A stretch of 38,800 nt of DNA from a virus, in the IMG/VR virus record IMGVR_UViG_3300009183_000184, positions 1 through 38,800 of that record; one strand, written 5' to 3'. Under the pieces are notes generated by a model. That model had not been told where the DNA came from. It was given only the letters and a program-made list of their open reading frames with translations, and searched no databases. Positions 1 to 7,345 of the stretch are shown here, piece by piece. A program made the translations under genes and the position numbers. The stretch's first letter is position 1; every line of letters begins with the position of its first letter.

Positions 1-150
1 CAATCCATCGAAAACAACGCCATTCTCTTCGAGACAGGCACTGAGCGACTAGCCAATGAGGTTTGCGGGATGTGGAATGACCATCAGGAAATCCCACAAC
101 GCAACGATGGCACGCTCAACTTTGACTCCCTTGACACCCCCCCCGCCTAA
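1..150 (+). CDS. C-terminal fragment of an unidentified early protein
   Basis: An open frame enters from outside the window and runs 49 codons to a TAA at 148-150. The visible part is hydrophilic, contains a W-N-D-H segment and ends L-D-T-P-P-A. I recognise no family. That tail is encoded by the -35 element and C-tract of promoter P1, so the last residues may reflect promoter overlap rather than protein function. The start lies outside the window. It belongs to the run of small rightward genes that precedes the late region. Confidence 0.55.
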   Translation, partial: QSIENNAILFETGTERLANEVCGMWNDHQEIPQRNDGTLNFDSLDTPPA

Positions 151-160
151 ACCTTATAAC
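131..160 (+). promoter_or_regulatory. Early promoter P1 (C-tract type)
   Basis: TTGACA at 131-136 is followed by eight C, an 18-bp spacer in total, and TATAAC at 155-160. The spacer contains the stop codon of the preceding CDS. The next ATG is at 177, giving a predicted leader of about ten bases. Confidence 0.8.
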
Positions 161-176
161 CAATTTGAACACCACT

Positions 177-410
177 ATGAAAGCACCATACGAAACGCTA
201 GAATTGCTCATTGATTTGCAGAAAGAATTGATAGAGATTAGGGATAATTTGAACGACTCCAACCGCAAGGGTTGGCTATCCCACCGAGTCGAGGAGTGCA
301 ATGAAGCCCTAGAAGCCCTCATCGAAGACCTAGACAGCCAAGCCACCTTCCTCCAAGTCACCCCTTACCCCACTGACCTTGACACCCCCCCTCCCTCTTC
401 CGTAGAGTGA
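177..410 (+). CDS. Small acidic helical protein, function unknown
   Basis: This 77-residue protein is acidic and predicted helical, with heptad-like Leu/Ile spacing in the first 60 residues (ELLIDLQKEL, RVEECNEALEALIEDL), so a small coiled coil or helical bundle is likely. I recognise no family. I chose ATG 177 over the in-frame TTG at 165 because the TTG would sit only four bases after the -10 of P1; a leaderless TTG start cannot be excluded. Its last 30 bases contain promoter P2, which supplies the C-terminal D-L-D-T-P-P-P sequence. There is no Shine-Dalgarno. Being promoter-driven and directly upstream of another promoter supports it as a real early gene. Confidence 0.6.
   Translation: MKAPYETLELLIDLQKELIEIRDNLNDSNRKGWLSHRVEECNEALEALIEDLDSQATFLQVTPYPTDLDTPPPSSVE
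379..408 (+). promoter_or_regulatory. Early promoter P2 (C-tract type)
   Basis: TTGACA at 379-384, seven C, an 18-bp spacer, and TAGAGT at 403-408. It lies wholly inside the 3' end of the 177-410 gene and drives the 430-582 gene. AGGAG at 411-415 lies about 14 bases from the ATG, too far to be a convincing ribosome binding site. Confidence 0.75.
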
Positions 411-429
411 AGGAGTACCAATCACTACT

Positions 430-582
430 ATGTATCACATCCAAAACCTAGAAACCGAAGTCACTATCCACACCTGCGACACCTACGCAGAGGCACTTCA
501 CCTCGCCAAGACAATCGCCAAGATGAATGGCTTCACAGTCGGCATCGTGATGGGAGCAGGTGCGGTGACTGTGGTCGCCTAA
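430..582 (+). CDS. 50-residue hypothetical protein
   Basis: The ORF begins at the first ATG after promoter P2 and ends with TAA at 580-582. The protein has a short alpha segment around residues 18-31 (DTYAEALHLAKTIAKM) followed by a small Gly/Ala/Val-rich hydrophobic C-terminus (FTVGIVMGAGAVTVVA), which could be a beta hairpin or a weak membrane-associating segment. I recognise no family. Support comes from its position: a dedicated promoter with an 18-bp spacer just upstream and a strong terminator hairpin just downstream make it a single-gene transcription unit. Confidence 0.55.
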   Translation: MYHIQNLETEVTIHTCDTYAEALHLAKTIAKMNGFTVGIVMGAGAVTVVA

Positions 583-592
583 CCCTTCAGCG

Positions 593-671
593 GAACCCCT
601 TGACACCCCCCCTGCACTCCCTGTAAAAAGGAGAGGACTCGGGGGGGGGGGAGTTGAGGGGTTCTTTTTTT
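593..671 (+). terminator. Intrinsic terminator of the P2 unit, overlapping P3
   Basis: Bases 593-612 pair with 645-664. There are eight perfect outer pairs (GAACCCCT with AGGGGTTC), then U-G, G-U, A-U, C-G, one A-A mismatch, and seven C-G pairs between the promoter C-tract and an eleven-G run at 641-651. Seven T follow at 665-671. The loop of about 32 bases holds a further CTCC/GGAG mini-stem. RNA from upstream can form this hairpin. RNA starting at P3 (near 636) lacks the 5' arm. Confidence 0.75.
600..629 (+). promoter_or_regulatory. Promoter P3 nested in a terminator
   Basis: TTGACA at 600-605, seven C, an 18-bp spacer, and TAAAAA at 624-629, a weaker -10. The predicted start is near 636. 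The -35 and C-tract double as the 5' arm of the terminator hairpin at 593-671. No gene starts until 893, so P3 would make a leader of roughly 250 bases and is the best visible candidate to drive the late gene cluster. Confidence 0.65.
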
Positions 672-892
672 CTCCATTAGGGAGTTGGGTCCAGATACAT
701 ACACTTTTTAATTTAAAAGGGATATACACCTTTAAAGTCAATAGGGACTCTTAAGACGAGGGGGTTATTAGGGGGATTGTTGGATGATGTAACAAGCCTA
801 ATCTTTGTGTATGGTAATGCTATTAGGGAAACTGATATGTCAATGTGTGATTGCTAATAGGGGTATTTTCTAATTGCTATTCAGAAAGGCTT
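672..892 (+). other. Non-coding leader before the late genes
   Basis: No convincing ORF is present here. The stretch is rich in G runs and contains five related heptamers of the form ATTAGGG or AATAGGG at about 676, 740, 767, 822 and 857. A short inverted repeat, CTTTT/AAAAG, lies near 704-717. No further promoter with both good hexamers is evident. It would be transcribed from P3 as a 5' leader. Confidence 0.5.
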
Positions 893-1357
893 ATGAATGA
901 TGTGGTCTCCATGAAGAAGGAATCGTTATTGCGAGAAGAATGGTGTTTAAGTAAGGCTGAGATAGCCGAGCATCGTAAAGAAGCCCCTGAGGGGTATGCC
1001 GTCAAGGAGCAGTCTAAGCGTCCAGAGCGTTTGTGGGGTTATGTTTGGACTGAGGAGGGTCAGGGCTGGCTGGCTGAAAGGCTTAAGGTTAAGACTGTTT
1101 CTGTAGTCAATAATGAAATCAATAATATTGAGAAGCCTGTATCAACTGATGGTATTTTTGAATGCAAGGTGCTTCGTAGCGGATTTACTAATATTCGTCT
1201 AGTTGAGGTTGAGCATAATGGTAAGGCTCTAAAAGCCACATGTAGAACTAATGTCAACATTAAGCCTAGGGCTATTGTCAAGGTTAAGATTGTCGGCAAT
1301 AGTGCTTGTGTTACTGAAATTACTAAGAAACATTTGATTAATAAATACAATGGCTGA
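893..1357 (+). CDS. Unknown protein at the head of the late operon
   Basis: This 154-residue protein has a charged N-terminus (about 1-65) with a Trp-rich patch (RLWGYVWTEEGQGWL) and a C-terminal part (about 80-145) of alternating hydrophobic residues (FECKVLRSGFTNIRLVEV, then AIVKVKIVGN), which suggests a small beta barrel, perhaps OB-like. I recognise no family. The ATG at 893 is preferred because AAAGG at 885-889 lies just upstream; an in-frame ATG at 911 and a TTG at 851 are alternatives. It occupies the position where a small terminase gene is often found, but no helix-turn-helix is visible. It overlaps the next gene by 8 bases. Confidence 0.65.
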   Translation: MNDVVSMKKESLLREEWCLSKAEIAEHRKEAPEGYAVKEQSKRPERLWGYVWTEEGQGWLAERLKVKTVSVVNNEINNIEKPVSTDGIFECKVLRSGFTNIRLVEVEHNGKALKATCRTNVNIKPRAIVKVKIVGNSACVTEITKKHLINKYNG

Positions 1358-2189
1358 GCCAAAACTGCCTTTACCAATTTTTACTGACCCGCTTTACAGA
1401 ACAGGCGGGATTGGTGGTGCGGCTTTGCTTCCAACGCCAGTTACGCTTCCAGCAGGTTCTACTCAAACATTTAGCAGAGTTGGAACGACAGAACAAAAGC
1501 AGAATAGAGATTATCATGTTGGAATGGGTAATCCATTTTTTATTGATTTTGCTGGTGTTGTAAGCCCAGAGCAAGCCGCTCGCCTTGGTAGAAAACTGTT
1601 AAATTTTGGTGAAAATAAGGCTAGAGATTGGATGGGTAATATTCCAACTAATCTTACCACTAATGCTATGAAAGGTGAATTAAATCCATTTAATACTACA
1701 AGTTTCCTTGCACTTGGTTCTCAGGCTGTAAAAGCAACTATTGGAGGAACTATGACTACAGGTCTTGCTACAGGTATCGCTGGTAAAGCGGCTGGCTCAA
1801 TAATTGGTGGTGCGGCAATAGGTGCTATGATAAATCCAACCCAACTTAAGGGCTCAACCATTGACGAAAACCTATGGAGACAAGATTTGTATAGAGAACA
1901 AATGCGTGAGCAAGAGGCTAAAGTTAAAATGATTGACGAAGAGTATGGTAAGAAAATGAAAGGTAAATACGCTGGAATTGAAATGCTAATGGAAACTCCA
2001 ATGTGGAAGCGTGATATATCTGCTCAGTTCACTCCAGAAGAACGAAAACTACAGAACTACGAAGAGGTAATTATTGAAAGAGGCAAAAAATTAGAAGCCG
2101 CCTCAAGGGAGCGAGCAAAGTTAGAAAACGGATTCTACAATGACAAGGGGGACTTTATGTCGGCCCATTTTGCACAAAACTCTAAGTGA
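1350..2189 (+). CDS. Putative virion-associated protein with glycine-zipper segment
   Basis: This 279-residue protein has a Pro-rich N-terminus, a hydrophobic Gly/Ala-rich middle (about 128-165, TTGLATGIAGKAAGSIIGGA) that looks like a glycine-zipper membrane or packing helix, and a charged helical C-terminus from about 172. I do not recognise the family. The layout resembles small internal virion or ejection proteins, but the position before the terminase is unusual for those. The stop TGA at 2187-2189 overlaps the GTG start of the terminase. The ATG lies inside the end of the preceding gene without any Shine-Dalgarno, so translational coupling is likely. Confidence 0.6.
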   Translation: MAEPKLPLPIFTDPLYRTGGIGGAALLPTPVTLPAGSTQTFSRVGTTEQKQNRDYHVGMGNPFFIDFAGVVSPEQAARLGRKLLNFGENKARDWMGNIPTNLTTNAMKGELNPFNTTSFLALGSQAVKATIGGTMTTGLATGIAGKAAGSIIGGAAIGAMINPTQLKGSTIDENLWRQDLYREQMREQEAKVKMIDEEYGKKMKGKYAGIEMLMETPMWKRDISAQFTPEERKLQNYEEVIIERGKKLEAASRERAKLENGFYNDKGDFMSAHFAQNSK

Positions 2190-3805
2190 GCCTAGATATT
2201 AAGAACCTAACACCGCATCCAGTACTTGTCGCACCGACACTGGATGAGATTCGCATTCTTGCAGAAAAGAATGGGGTCGATGTTGTTGCCGAACTACTTC
2301 AACTGCGTGAAGATAAAATACTCGCAGAAAAGATGGACCCATATCGCCACGGATATGAGCCACAACATTGGAAAGAAGTAGATACAATTCTGAAGGCTAA
2401 GAACGAAGTTCTTGTGCTTGGTGGTAATCGTGCGGGTAAGACGGAGTGGGCCGCAAAGCGAGTAATCCAAACTTTAGTTAACAAGCCAGACGCAAGAGTG
2501 TGGTGTCTCCATACTACTAACTCGTCTTCTATTCAGATGCAACAGAATGTACTTTGGAAGTACATGCCGCCAGAACTAAAGAATGCTCGGAAGACCAAGG
2601 TTACTAATATTTCCTACTCACAGAAAAACGGGTTTTCTGACAACACTTTTATTCTACCGAATCGCTCCCAGTGCTTCTTTATGAATTACGCACAGGATAA
2701 GAAAGTCATCGAAGGTGGAGAAGTAGACCTTATCTGGTGCGATGAACTCGTACCGCTCGATTGGATTGAAACTCTTCGCTATCGTGCTATCACCAGACGA
2801 GGTAAGTTGATTACCACCTTTACCCCAGTACTCGGCTACTCGCAGGTCGTTAAGGACTATGTCGCTGGATGCCGATTTAAGAAGACACTCCCAGCAGTCC
2901 TGCTCGATAATGACAAGATTCATGTTGGTGGATGCCCTAAAGGGCATATGCCATACATCGCTGATTCAATGAATTCCAACTGCGGGGTTGTATGGTTTCA
3001 CTCGCAACTGAATCCATACAATCCTTTCGACCAACTTGCGGCTACTTTAGAGGGCAAAACTAGCAATGAAATCAAAATTCGAGCCTACGGCTGGGCTGAG
3101 AATACGGCTGGGTCGCAATTTCCGTCCTTCACTGACCAAAATATCCTCACTGAAGATAAAATCCCTAAAGATGGCACAAATTTCATGGTCATTGACCCTG
3201 CTGGAGCAAGAAATTGGTTCATGTTGTGGGTTCGGGCGGCTAGGGACGGCAATTTATATGTTTATCGTGAATGGCCTGACACTTCAAATGGCGAATGGGC
3301 CTTGCCGAGCGAGAAACCAGATGGAAAAATGGGTTCTGGTCAGAAAAATGGTGCGGGTAGGGGTCTGGACGACTACAAAGACCTGATTCTTGACCTTGAG
3401 GCAGGTGAAGTGATAGCGGAACGCTACATTGACCCTAGGGCTGGTGGGACTCAGGCTGTTTCAGCCGAAGGAGGCACTAGTTTAATTGAACTTCTTGATG
3501 ACGGTGTCAAACCTATGTATTTCCAGCCAGCCGCAGGTGTTCATATCGAACAGGGTGTTGCAATAATAAACGACCTTCTGTTTTATAACGCCAACGAGCC
3601 TATCAGCACGATAAACCAACCGAAACTGTATGTTTCAGATGAATGCCGTAATCTTATCTTTGCGATGAGGGAGTGGACCAACCAAGATGGCGATAAGGGT
3701 GCTTGCAAAGACCCGATTGATTGCCTTAGGTATCTTGCAGTTATGGAACCGTCTTTTGAGGGGGATAGCGTATTTAAATCCAGAGGACAGTCGCATTCTT
3801 ATTGA
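2186..3805 (+). CDS. terL: Terminase large subunit
   Basis: This is the motor of the DNA packaging machine: it hydrolyses ATP to drive genome entry through the portal and cuts concatemers. The 539-residue protein shows an ATPase domain with Walker A L-G-G-N-R-A-G-K-T-E near residues 76-85 and Walker B (VDLIWCDE) near 178-185. A C-terminal RNase H-fold nuclease domain follows, with a catalytic-type Asp in FMVIDPAGA near 334 and another in CKDPIDCLRYL near 509. Length and motif order fit the family. The GTG start at 2186 overlaps the previous stop, and the protein continues S-L-D-I-K-N. The portal gene follows after 30 bases. Confidence 0.95.
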   Translation: MSLDIKNLTPHPVLVAPTLDEIRILAEKNGVDVVAELLQLREDKILAEKMDPYRHGYEPQHWKEVDTILKAKNEVLVLGGNRAGKTEWAAKRVIQTLVNKPDARVWCLHTTNSSSIQMQQNVLWKYMPPELKNARKTKVTNISYSQKNGFSDNTFILPNRSQCFFMNYAQDKKVIEGGEVDLIWCDELVPLDWIETLRYRAITRRGKLITTFTPVLGYSQVVKDYVAGCRFKKTLPAVLLDNDKIHVGGCPKGHMPYIADSMNSNCGVVWFHSQLNPYNPFDQLAATLEGKTSNEIKIRAYGWAENTAGSQFPSFTDQNILTEDKIPKDGTNFMVIDPAGARNWFMLWVRAARDGNLYVYREWPDTSNGEWALPSEKPDGKMGSGQKNGAGRGLDDYKDLILDLEAGEVIAERYIDPRAGGTQAVSAEGGTSLIELLDDGVKPMYFQPAAGVHIEQGVAIINDLLFYNANEPISTINQPKLYVSDECRNLIFAMREWTNQDGDKGACKDPIDCLRYLAVMEPSFEGDSVFKSRGQSHSY

Positions 3806-3824
3806 CTTTTAAAAACTTTATAAT
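3802..3824 (+). promoter_or_regulatory. Possible -10 element before the portal gene
   Basis: A perfect TATAAT at 3819-3824 lies 11 bases before the portal ATG in the only sizeable gap of this part of the cluster. A TTGACT at 3802-3807 is only 11 bases upstream, too close for a normal -35. It may be a -10-driven internal promoter or an AT-rich translation start context. The other gap, at 6229-6253, has a similar TTGACT...TATAAA pair with 13-bp spacing. Confidence 0.25.
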
Positions 3825-3835
3825 AACAAACGAAA

Positions 3836-5983
3836 ATGGACAAACAATCTTACAATACTAAGCGTGATAAACTGGCTATGGCTAGTGACGCTCCTGACAT
3901 TCAGGAATTGATAAGCGAACTAAGACGCTCACTTTACAATGGTGGCAACACTGTTGAACTCACCGACAGTGATGATTTGCGTTACTGCAAATGGTCTGGT
4001 CAGACCAACGATGGCAAGAAGCATTCCGAGAACAGACGAGAAGGGGATGGTGCTATGCCGTTTGAAGGTGCATCCGATGTCCGCATTAGACTTATTGACA
4101 GAGTTATCAACGAGCAGGTCGCTCTTTGGGTCAATTCTTGGAAAAACTCTAAATTGAGGGTTTCTGGCCTTACTATTGACGATGGTGGCAATGCAGAGGC
4201 AATGACCACGCTAATTACCCATATTGTATCCTGCCGTCTACGCATGGAGGCCAGACGAGAGGGCGAACTTTGGGCTCAATATGCCCACCACTATGGTTGG
4301 TCCGCAATGCATATCACATGGGAGCAACAGGTTGGTTTACAGCCTCAAAAGGTTAGACTTTCTGAAATTGACGAGATGGCTATGCAGTTAATGCAAGAAG
4401 AGCCTGATAATCCTGCTACTAGAATCCCTGAAGCCATCCGAAGTGGCGAAGACGACCAGATGGTTGTTTCTATGTTCCAGTCGGTAATGCCTAGCGTTCC
4501 TGAAGAGCAGGTATCTAAGTTAATCAAGGATTTGCGTGAAACTGGCGAAGCCACTGTTTTTGTCGAATCTATCATCAAGAATCTTCCACGCCTTACAGCA
4601 TTGAAGCCTTATGACGAGATTTGCTTCCCGCCTGAGACGATTGAACTCCAAAAGGCTAGAGCAGTGTTTAGGCGTGTCTACATGACCGAGGTTGAACTAC
4701 GCTCCTTTGTTAAGTCCGAGAAATGGAGTCAGGATGCTCTTGAGGAGGCTATTAACACCTCTGGGAACATCAGTTGGTATACTGACCCCAACATCATCCC
4801 TGTAGCGACTCTGATGGGCAACCAGCAGTACAGAAACCGCAACCTGATTGAAGTCATCTACGCCTACACCCGCCAGATAGACGAGTCTGGTAATCTTTGC
4901 ATGTATTATACGGTGTTTTGCCCTAACGCTAAGGGCGACCTATATTTGAAGCACGACAAACTTGCTTACGCTCACAATAAGTATCCTTTTGTGGAACTCA
5001 GACGAGAGCATATTAGAAAGTCAATAATGGAGTCTAGAGGTGTACCTGAACTGCTTGTTACCGAGCAAGCCGAACTTAAGGCTCAGCATGATGCCGTCAG
5101 GGACAGAACCGCTATTGAAACGATGCCTCCTATTCTCATTAAAAAGAGAATTCAGGGTATAAACAGAATTGGTCCAGCCTTGCAACTTCCTGTTACAAGC
5201 CCTGATGACTACAAATTCATGGACCCGCCTAGAGGTTCTCCAAACCTTGCTGAATTGATTATTGCACAGGTCGAGAAAAATGTGGCTAACTACTTTGGGC
5301 TTACACATGAAGCCGTACCCCCACAGAAGACCCAGATGCTCCAGCAGATGTCTGTTGACGGCTGGCTTAACAGTTGGGCAGAGGTCTACACACAACTCTT
5401 GCAGTTATCGCTCCAGTATATGCCACCCGAAGAGGTTCAGCGTATAACAGGCGTTGCTGTCAATGTCGGTGCTACAGATTTATCCAATCAGTTTGACTTT
5501 GAGGTCAAGTTTGATGTCCGTGACCTAGACAATGAGTATGTAATGAAGAAGTTACAGTCTATTAGTCAATTCGTACTTCCGCTCGACTCTGGTGGCGTTG
5601 TTGACAGAAACAAGTTGGTTGCCAAGTTGGTTGAAGCCATTTCGCCAGATGTTGCCAAGGAAATCATCCTTGACCAGCAAAGTGCGTCCCAGAAGATGTA
5701 CAACGATGTCCAGAATGACATTGTCAAGATGCTTATGGGTATTGAGCCTCAGTATGTCGAAAACGACCCTTCGGCTGGCACTAAGATGCAATACATGCAG
5801 GATATCGCTGGTAAATCTCCTAAGGTTCAGCAGATGGCTCAGGGAGACCAAATGACAGCGGCTTTGATGCAGAACTACCAGAAGAACCTCCAGATGTCAA
5901 TAATGCAACAGCAGAACAAGCAGATTGGTAGAACTGGCGTAACGCCTGTTTCTGACGAAATGCAACAGGAGGCACAGCAATAA
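3836..5983 (+). CDS. Portal protein
   Basis: The dodecameric portal forms the DNA gate at one vertex of the capsid, to which the terminase docks and later the tail attaches. The call rests on position directly after the terminase and before the scaffold and capsid genes, on length (715 residues, close to P22-type podoviral portals), and on composition: a mixed alpha/beta body with an extended Gln/Met-rich helical C-terminus (residues about 650-715, QMAQGDQMTAALMQNYQKN) reminiscent of the portal barrel. A segment near 415-500 (ELLVTEQAELKAQHDAVRDR...PPILIKK) has the look of the portal crown/stem of this class. The ATG has no Shine-Dalgarno. Confidence 0.85.
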   Translation: MDKQSYNTKRDKLAMASDAPDIQELISELRRSLYNGGNTVELTDSDDLRYCKWSGQTNDGKKHSENRREGDGAMPFEGASDVRIRLIDRVINEQVALWVNSWKNSKLRVSGLTIDDGGNAEAMTTLITHIVSCRLRMEARREGELWAQYAHHYGWSAMHITWEQQVGLQPQKVRLSEIDEMAMQLMQEEPDNPATRIPEAIRSGEDDQMVVSMFQSVMPSVPEEQVSKLIKDLRETGEATVFVESIIKNLPRLTALKPYDEICFPPETIELQKARAVFRRVYMTEVELRSFVKSEKWSQDALEEAINTSGNISWYTDPNIIPVATLMGNQQYRNRNLIEVIYAYTRQIDESGNLCMYYTVFCPNAKGDLYLKHDKLAYAHNKYPFVELRREHIRKSIMESRGVPELLVTEQAELKAQHDAVRDRTAIETMPPILIKKRIQGINRIGPALQLPVTSPDDYKFMDPPRGSPNLAELIIAQVEKNVANYFGLTHEAVPPQKTQMLQQMSVDGWLNSWAEVYTQLLQLSLQYMPPEEVQRITGVAVNVGATDLSNQFDFEVKFDVRDLDNEYVMKKLQSISQFVLPLDSGGVVDRNKLVAKLVEAISPDVAKEIILDQQSASQKMYNDVQNDIVKMLMGIEPQYVENDPSAGTKMQYMQDIAGKSPKVQQMAQGDQMTAALMQNYQKNLQMSIMQQQNKQIGRTGVTPVSDEMQQEAQQ

Positions 5984-5985
5984 TT

Positions 5986-6228
5986 ATGTCTGAATTCAAA
6001 TACGACCAAGGAGCCCTAGGATTTGATAAGAATCAAGTCTGGGATACTGTTATTTTTATCCTTAAACAGAACATTGAGACTGAAACGGCAGATGCCTTAC
6101 ATGTCAATACCGATGGCGAGGCTAGAATACATGCATGTGGACGAGCCAGTGCCTTAACCGATGTTCTTAATGTTTTGGTGTCTGAAAGGCAAGAAGCACT
6201 AAGAAAGCGTGAAAGAGAAATTATCTAG
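5986..6228 (+). CDS. Small unknown protein between portal and scaffold
   Basis: This 80-residue protein starts two bases after the portal stop. It is acidic in the first half and ends in a basic helix (SERQEALRKREREII). The centre reads QVWDTVIFILKQNI...EARIHACGRASALTDVLNVL, consistent with a small helical bundle. I recognise no family. Tight spacing with the portal and the following 88-base gap suggest that it closes a translationally coupled pair. A minor head component or assembly factor is plausible by position only. Confidence 0.65.
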   Translation: MSEFKYDQGALGFDKNQVWDTVIFILKQNIETETADALHVNTDGEARIHACGRASALTDVLNVLVSERQEALRKREREII

Positions 6229-6316
6229 TTGACTTTCCTAACCACATTATAAAACTCTGCCACAAGTTTCTGCAAACTTTAAATGCTGAACAAAACAAAG
6301 CCTTGCTCTTACTAGC

Positions 6317-7324
6317 ATGAATACAAACCAAAACGGAGAAAGCAATACCTCCCAGCCATCAGGCGAAAGTGTTGTAGACAGAACTGGGTCTAGCCAGTTT
6401 AATGAACAAGACCTTGCGAGTATCCTACGCAGGGATTTCGGAAATCTAGACGATTCCGATACAGCGGCTGAACCTGCTGACAATAATGGCTCAGAAGACC
6501 AGTTTGGAGATACGAGTGCTAGTGAGGATTACTCGGACTCTGCAAATGAAGGCAAAGAAGTTCATTCACAGGAAGAAGAGGCTACGGATAGTGAAAATAG
6601 CGAGTTCCAGACCAAGGGCGTTCAGAAGCGTATCGACAAGTTAACCGCACTGCGAAAGCAAGCGGAAGAACAAGCCGAAAAACTTCAAACAGAGGTAGAT
6701 GGTTTAAAAGCCAAGGTCGAGTCGTCAAAGTCCACAGAAGTTGTTGTCAAGTCGGATGAGGAAATTCCCTACGCACATATTAACACGATAGCAGAAATCG
6801 AGCAAGAAATCGCTCAGGCTAGGTCGGTTAGAAGATGGTGTGAGGAAAACTCAAACGGTGTTGTCGTACAAAACACTGATGGTACTGAAACGGAATACTC
6901 TTACGAAGATGTAAAGCGTATTAAACTAAATGCTATGGACGCTATGGAAGACCACCTGCCAAAGAGACTGAATTATATTCAGACTAAGGCAAGAGTTGAC
7001 ACCGTTGCATACAAGGAGTATCCGTGGTTAAAGGATAAATCGTCAAAAGAACGACAAATTGCAGAATCGTTCATTAAGGCATTTCCCCAAATCACTCGTT
7101 TCCCCGACTACAATGTAGTCATTGGAGACTATATCCGTGGTATGCAAGCCAGAGAGAATGCTAGTAAGGGCAGAAATGTCCAGAGAGCCCCTCATCAGCC
7201 CGCATCTAATTATGCATCACCAAGTCGATACAAGGACAGTACCGACCCAGATGCAACGAGAAGATACGCTAAGTCTAATTCCTCCACTGACCTTGCGGCA
7301 ATCATAAAGTCTAAGTTCATATAA
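6317..7324 (+). CDS. Scaffolding protein
   Basis: Scaffolding proteins guide capsid shell assembly and then leave or are degraded. This 335-residue protein has the expected profile: a low-complexity, strongly acidic Ser/Asp/Glu-rich N-terminal third (residues 1-95), a coiled coil near 105-145 (KRIDKLTALRKQAEEQAEKLQTEV), a helical middle, and a basic C-terminus (ASPSRYKDS...LAAIIKSKFI) that could contact the capsid protein. It lies directly upstream of the major capsid gene. The start is the first ATG after an 88-base gap, which contains a TTGACT...TATAAA pair with too short a spacer to be a convincing promoter. Confidence 0.8.
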   Translation: MNTNQNGESNTSQPSGESVVDRTGSSQFNEQDLASILRRDFGNLDDSDTAAEPADNNGSEDQFGDTSASEDYSDSANEGKEVHSQEEEATDSENSEFQTKGVQKRIDKLTALRKQAEEQAEKLQTEVDGLKAKVESSKSTEVVVKSDEEIPYAHINTIAEIEQEIAQARSVRRWCEENSNGVVVQNTDGTETEYSYEDVKRIKLNAMDAMEDHLPKRLNYIQTKARVDTVAYKEYPWLKDKSSKERQIAESFIKAFPQITRFPDYNVVIGDYIRGMQARENASKGRNVQRAPHQPASNYASPSRYKDSTDPDATRRYAKSNSSTDLAAIIKSKFI

Positions 7325-7345
7325 CTCAAAACTACATATACTACT

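Noticed and set aside
3802-3824. TTGACT...TATAAT as a normal sigma-70 promoter for the portal
   Set aside because: The spacer is only 11 bases; kept only as a weak -10 candidate. The similar pair at 6229-6253 (13-base spacer) is not listed separately for the same reason.
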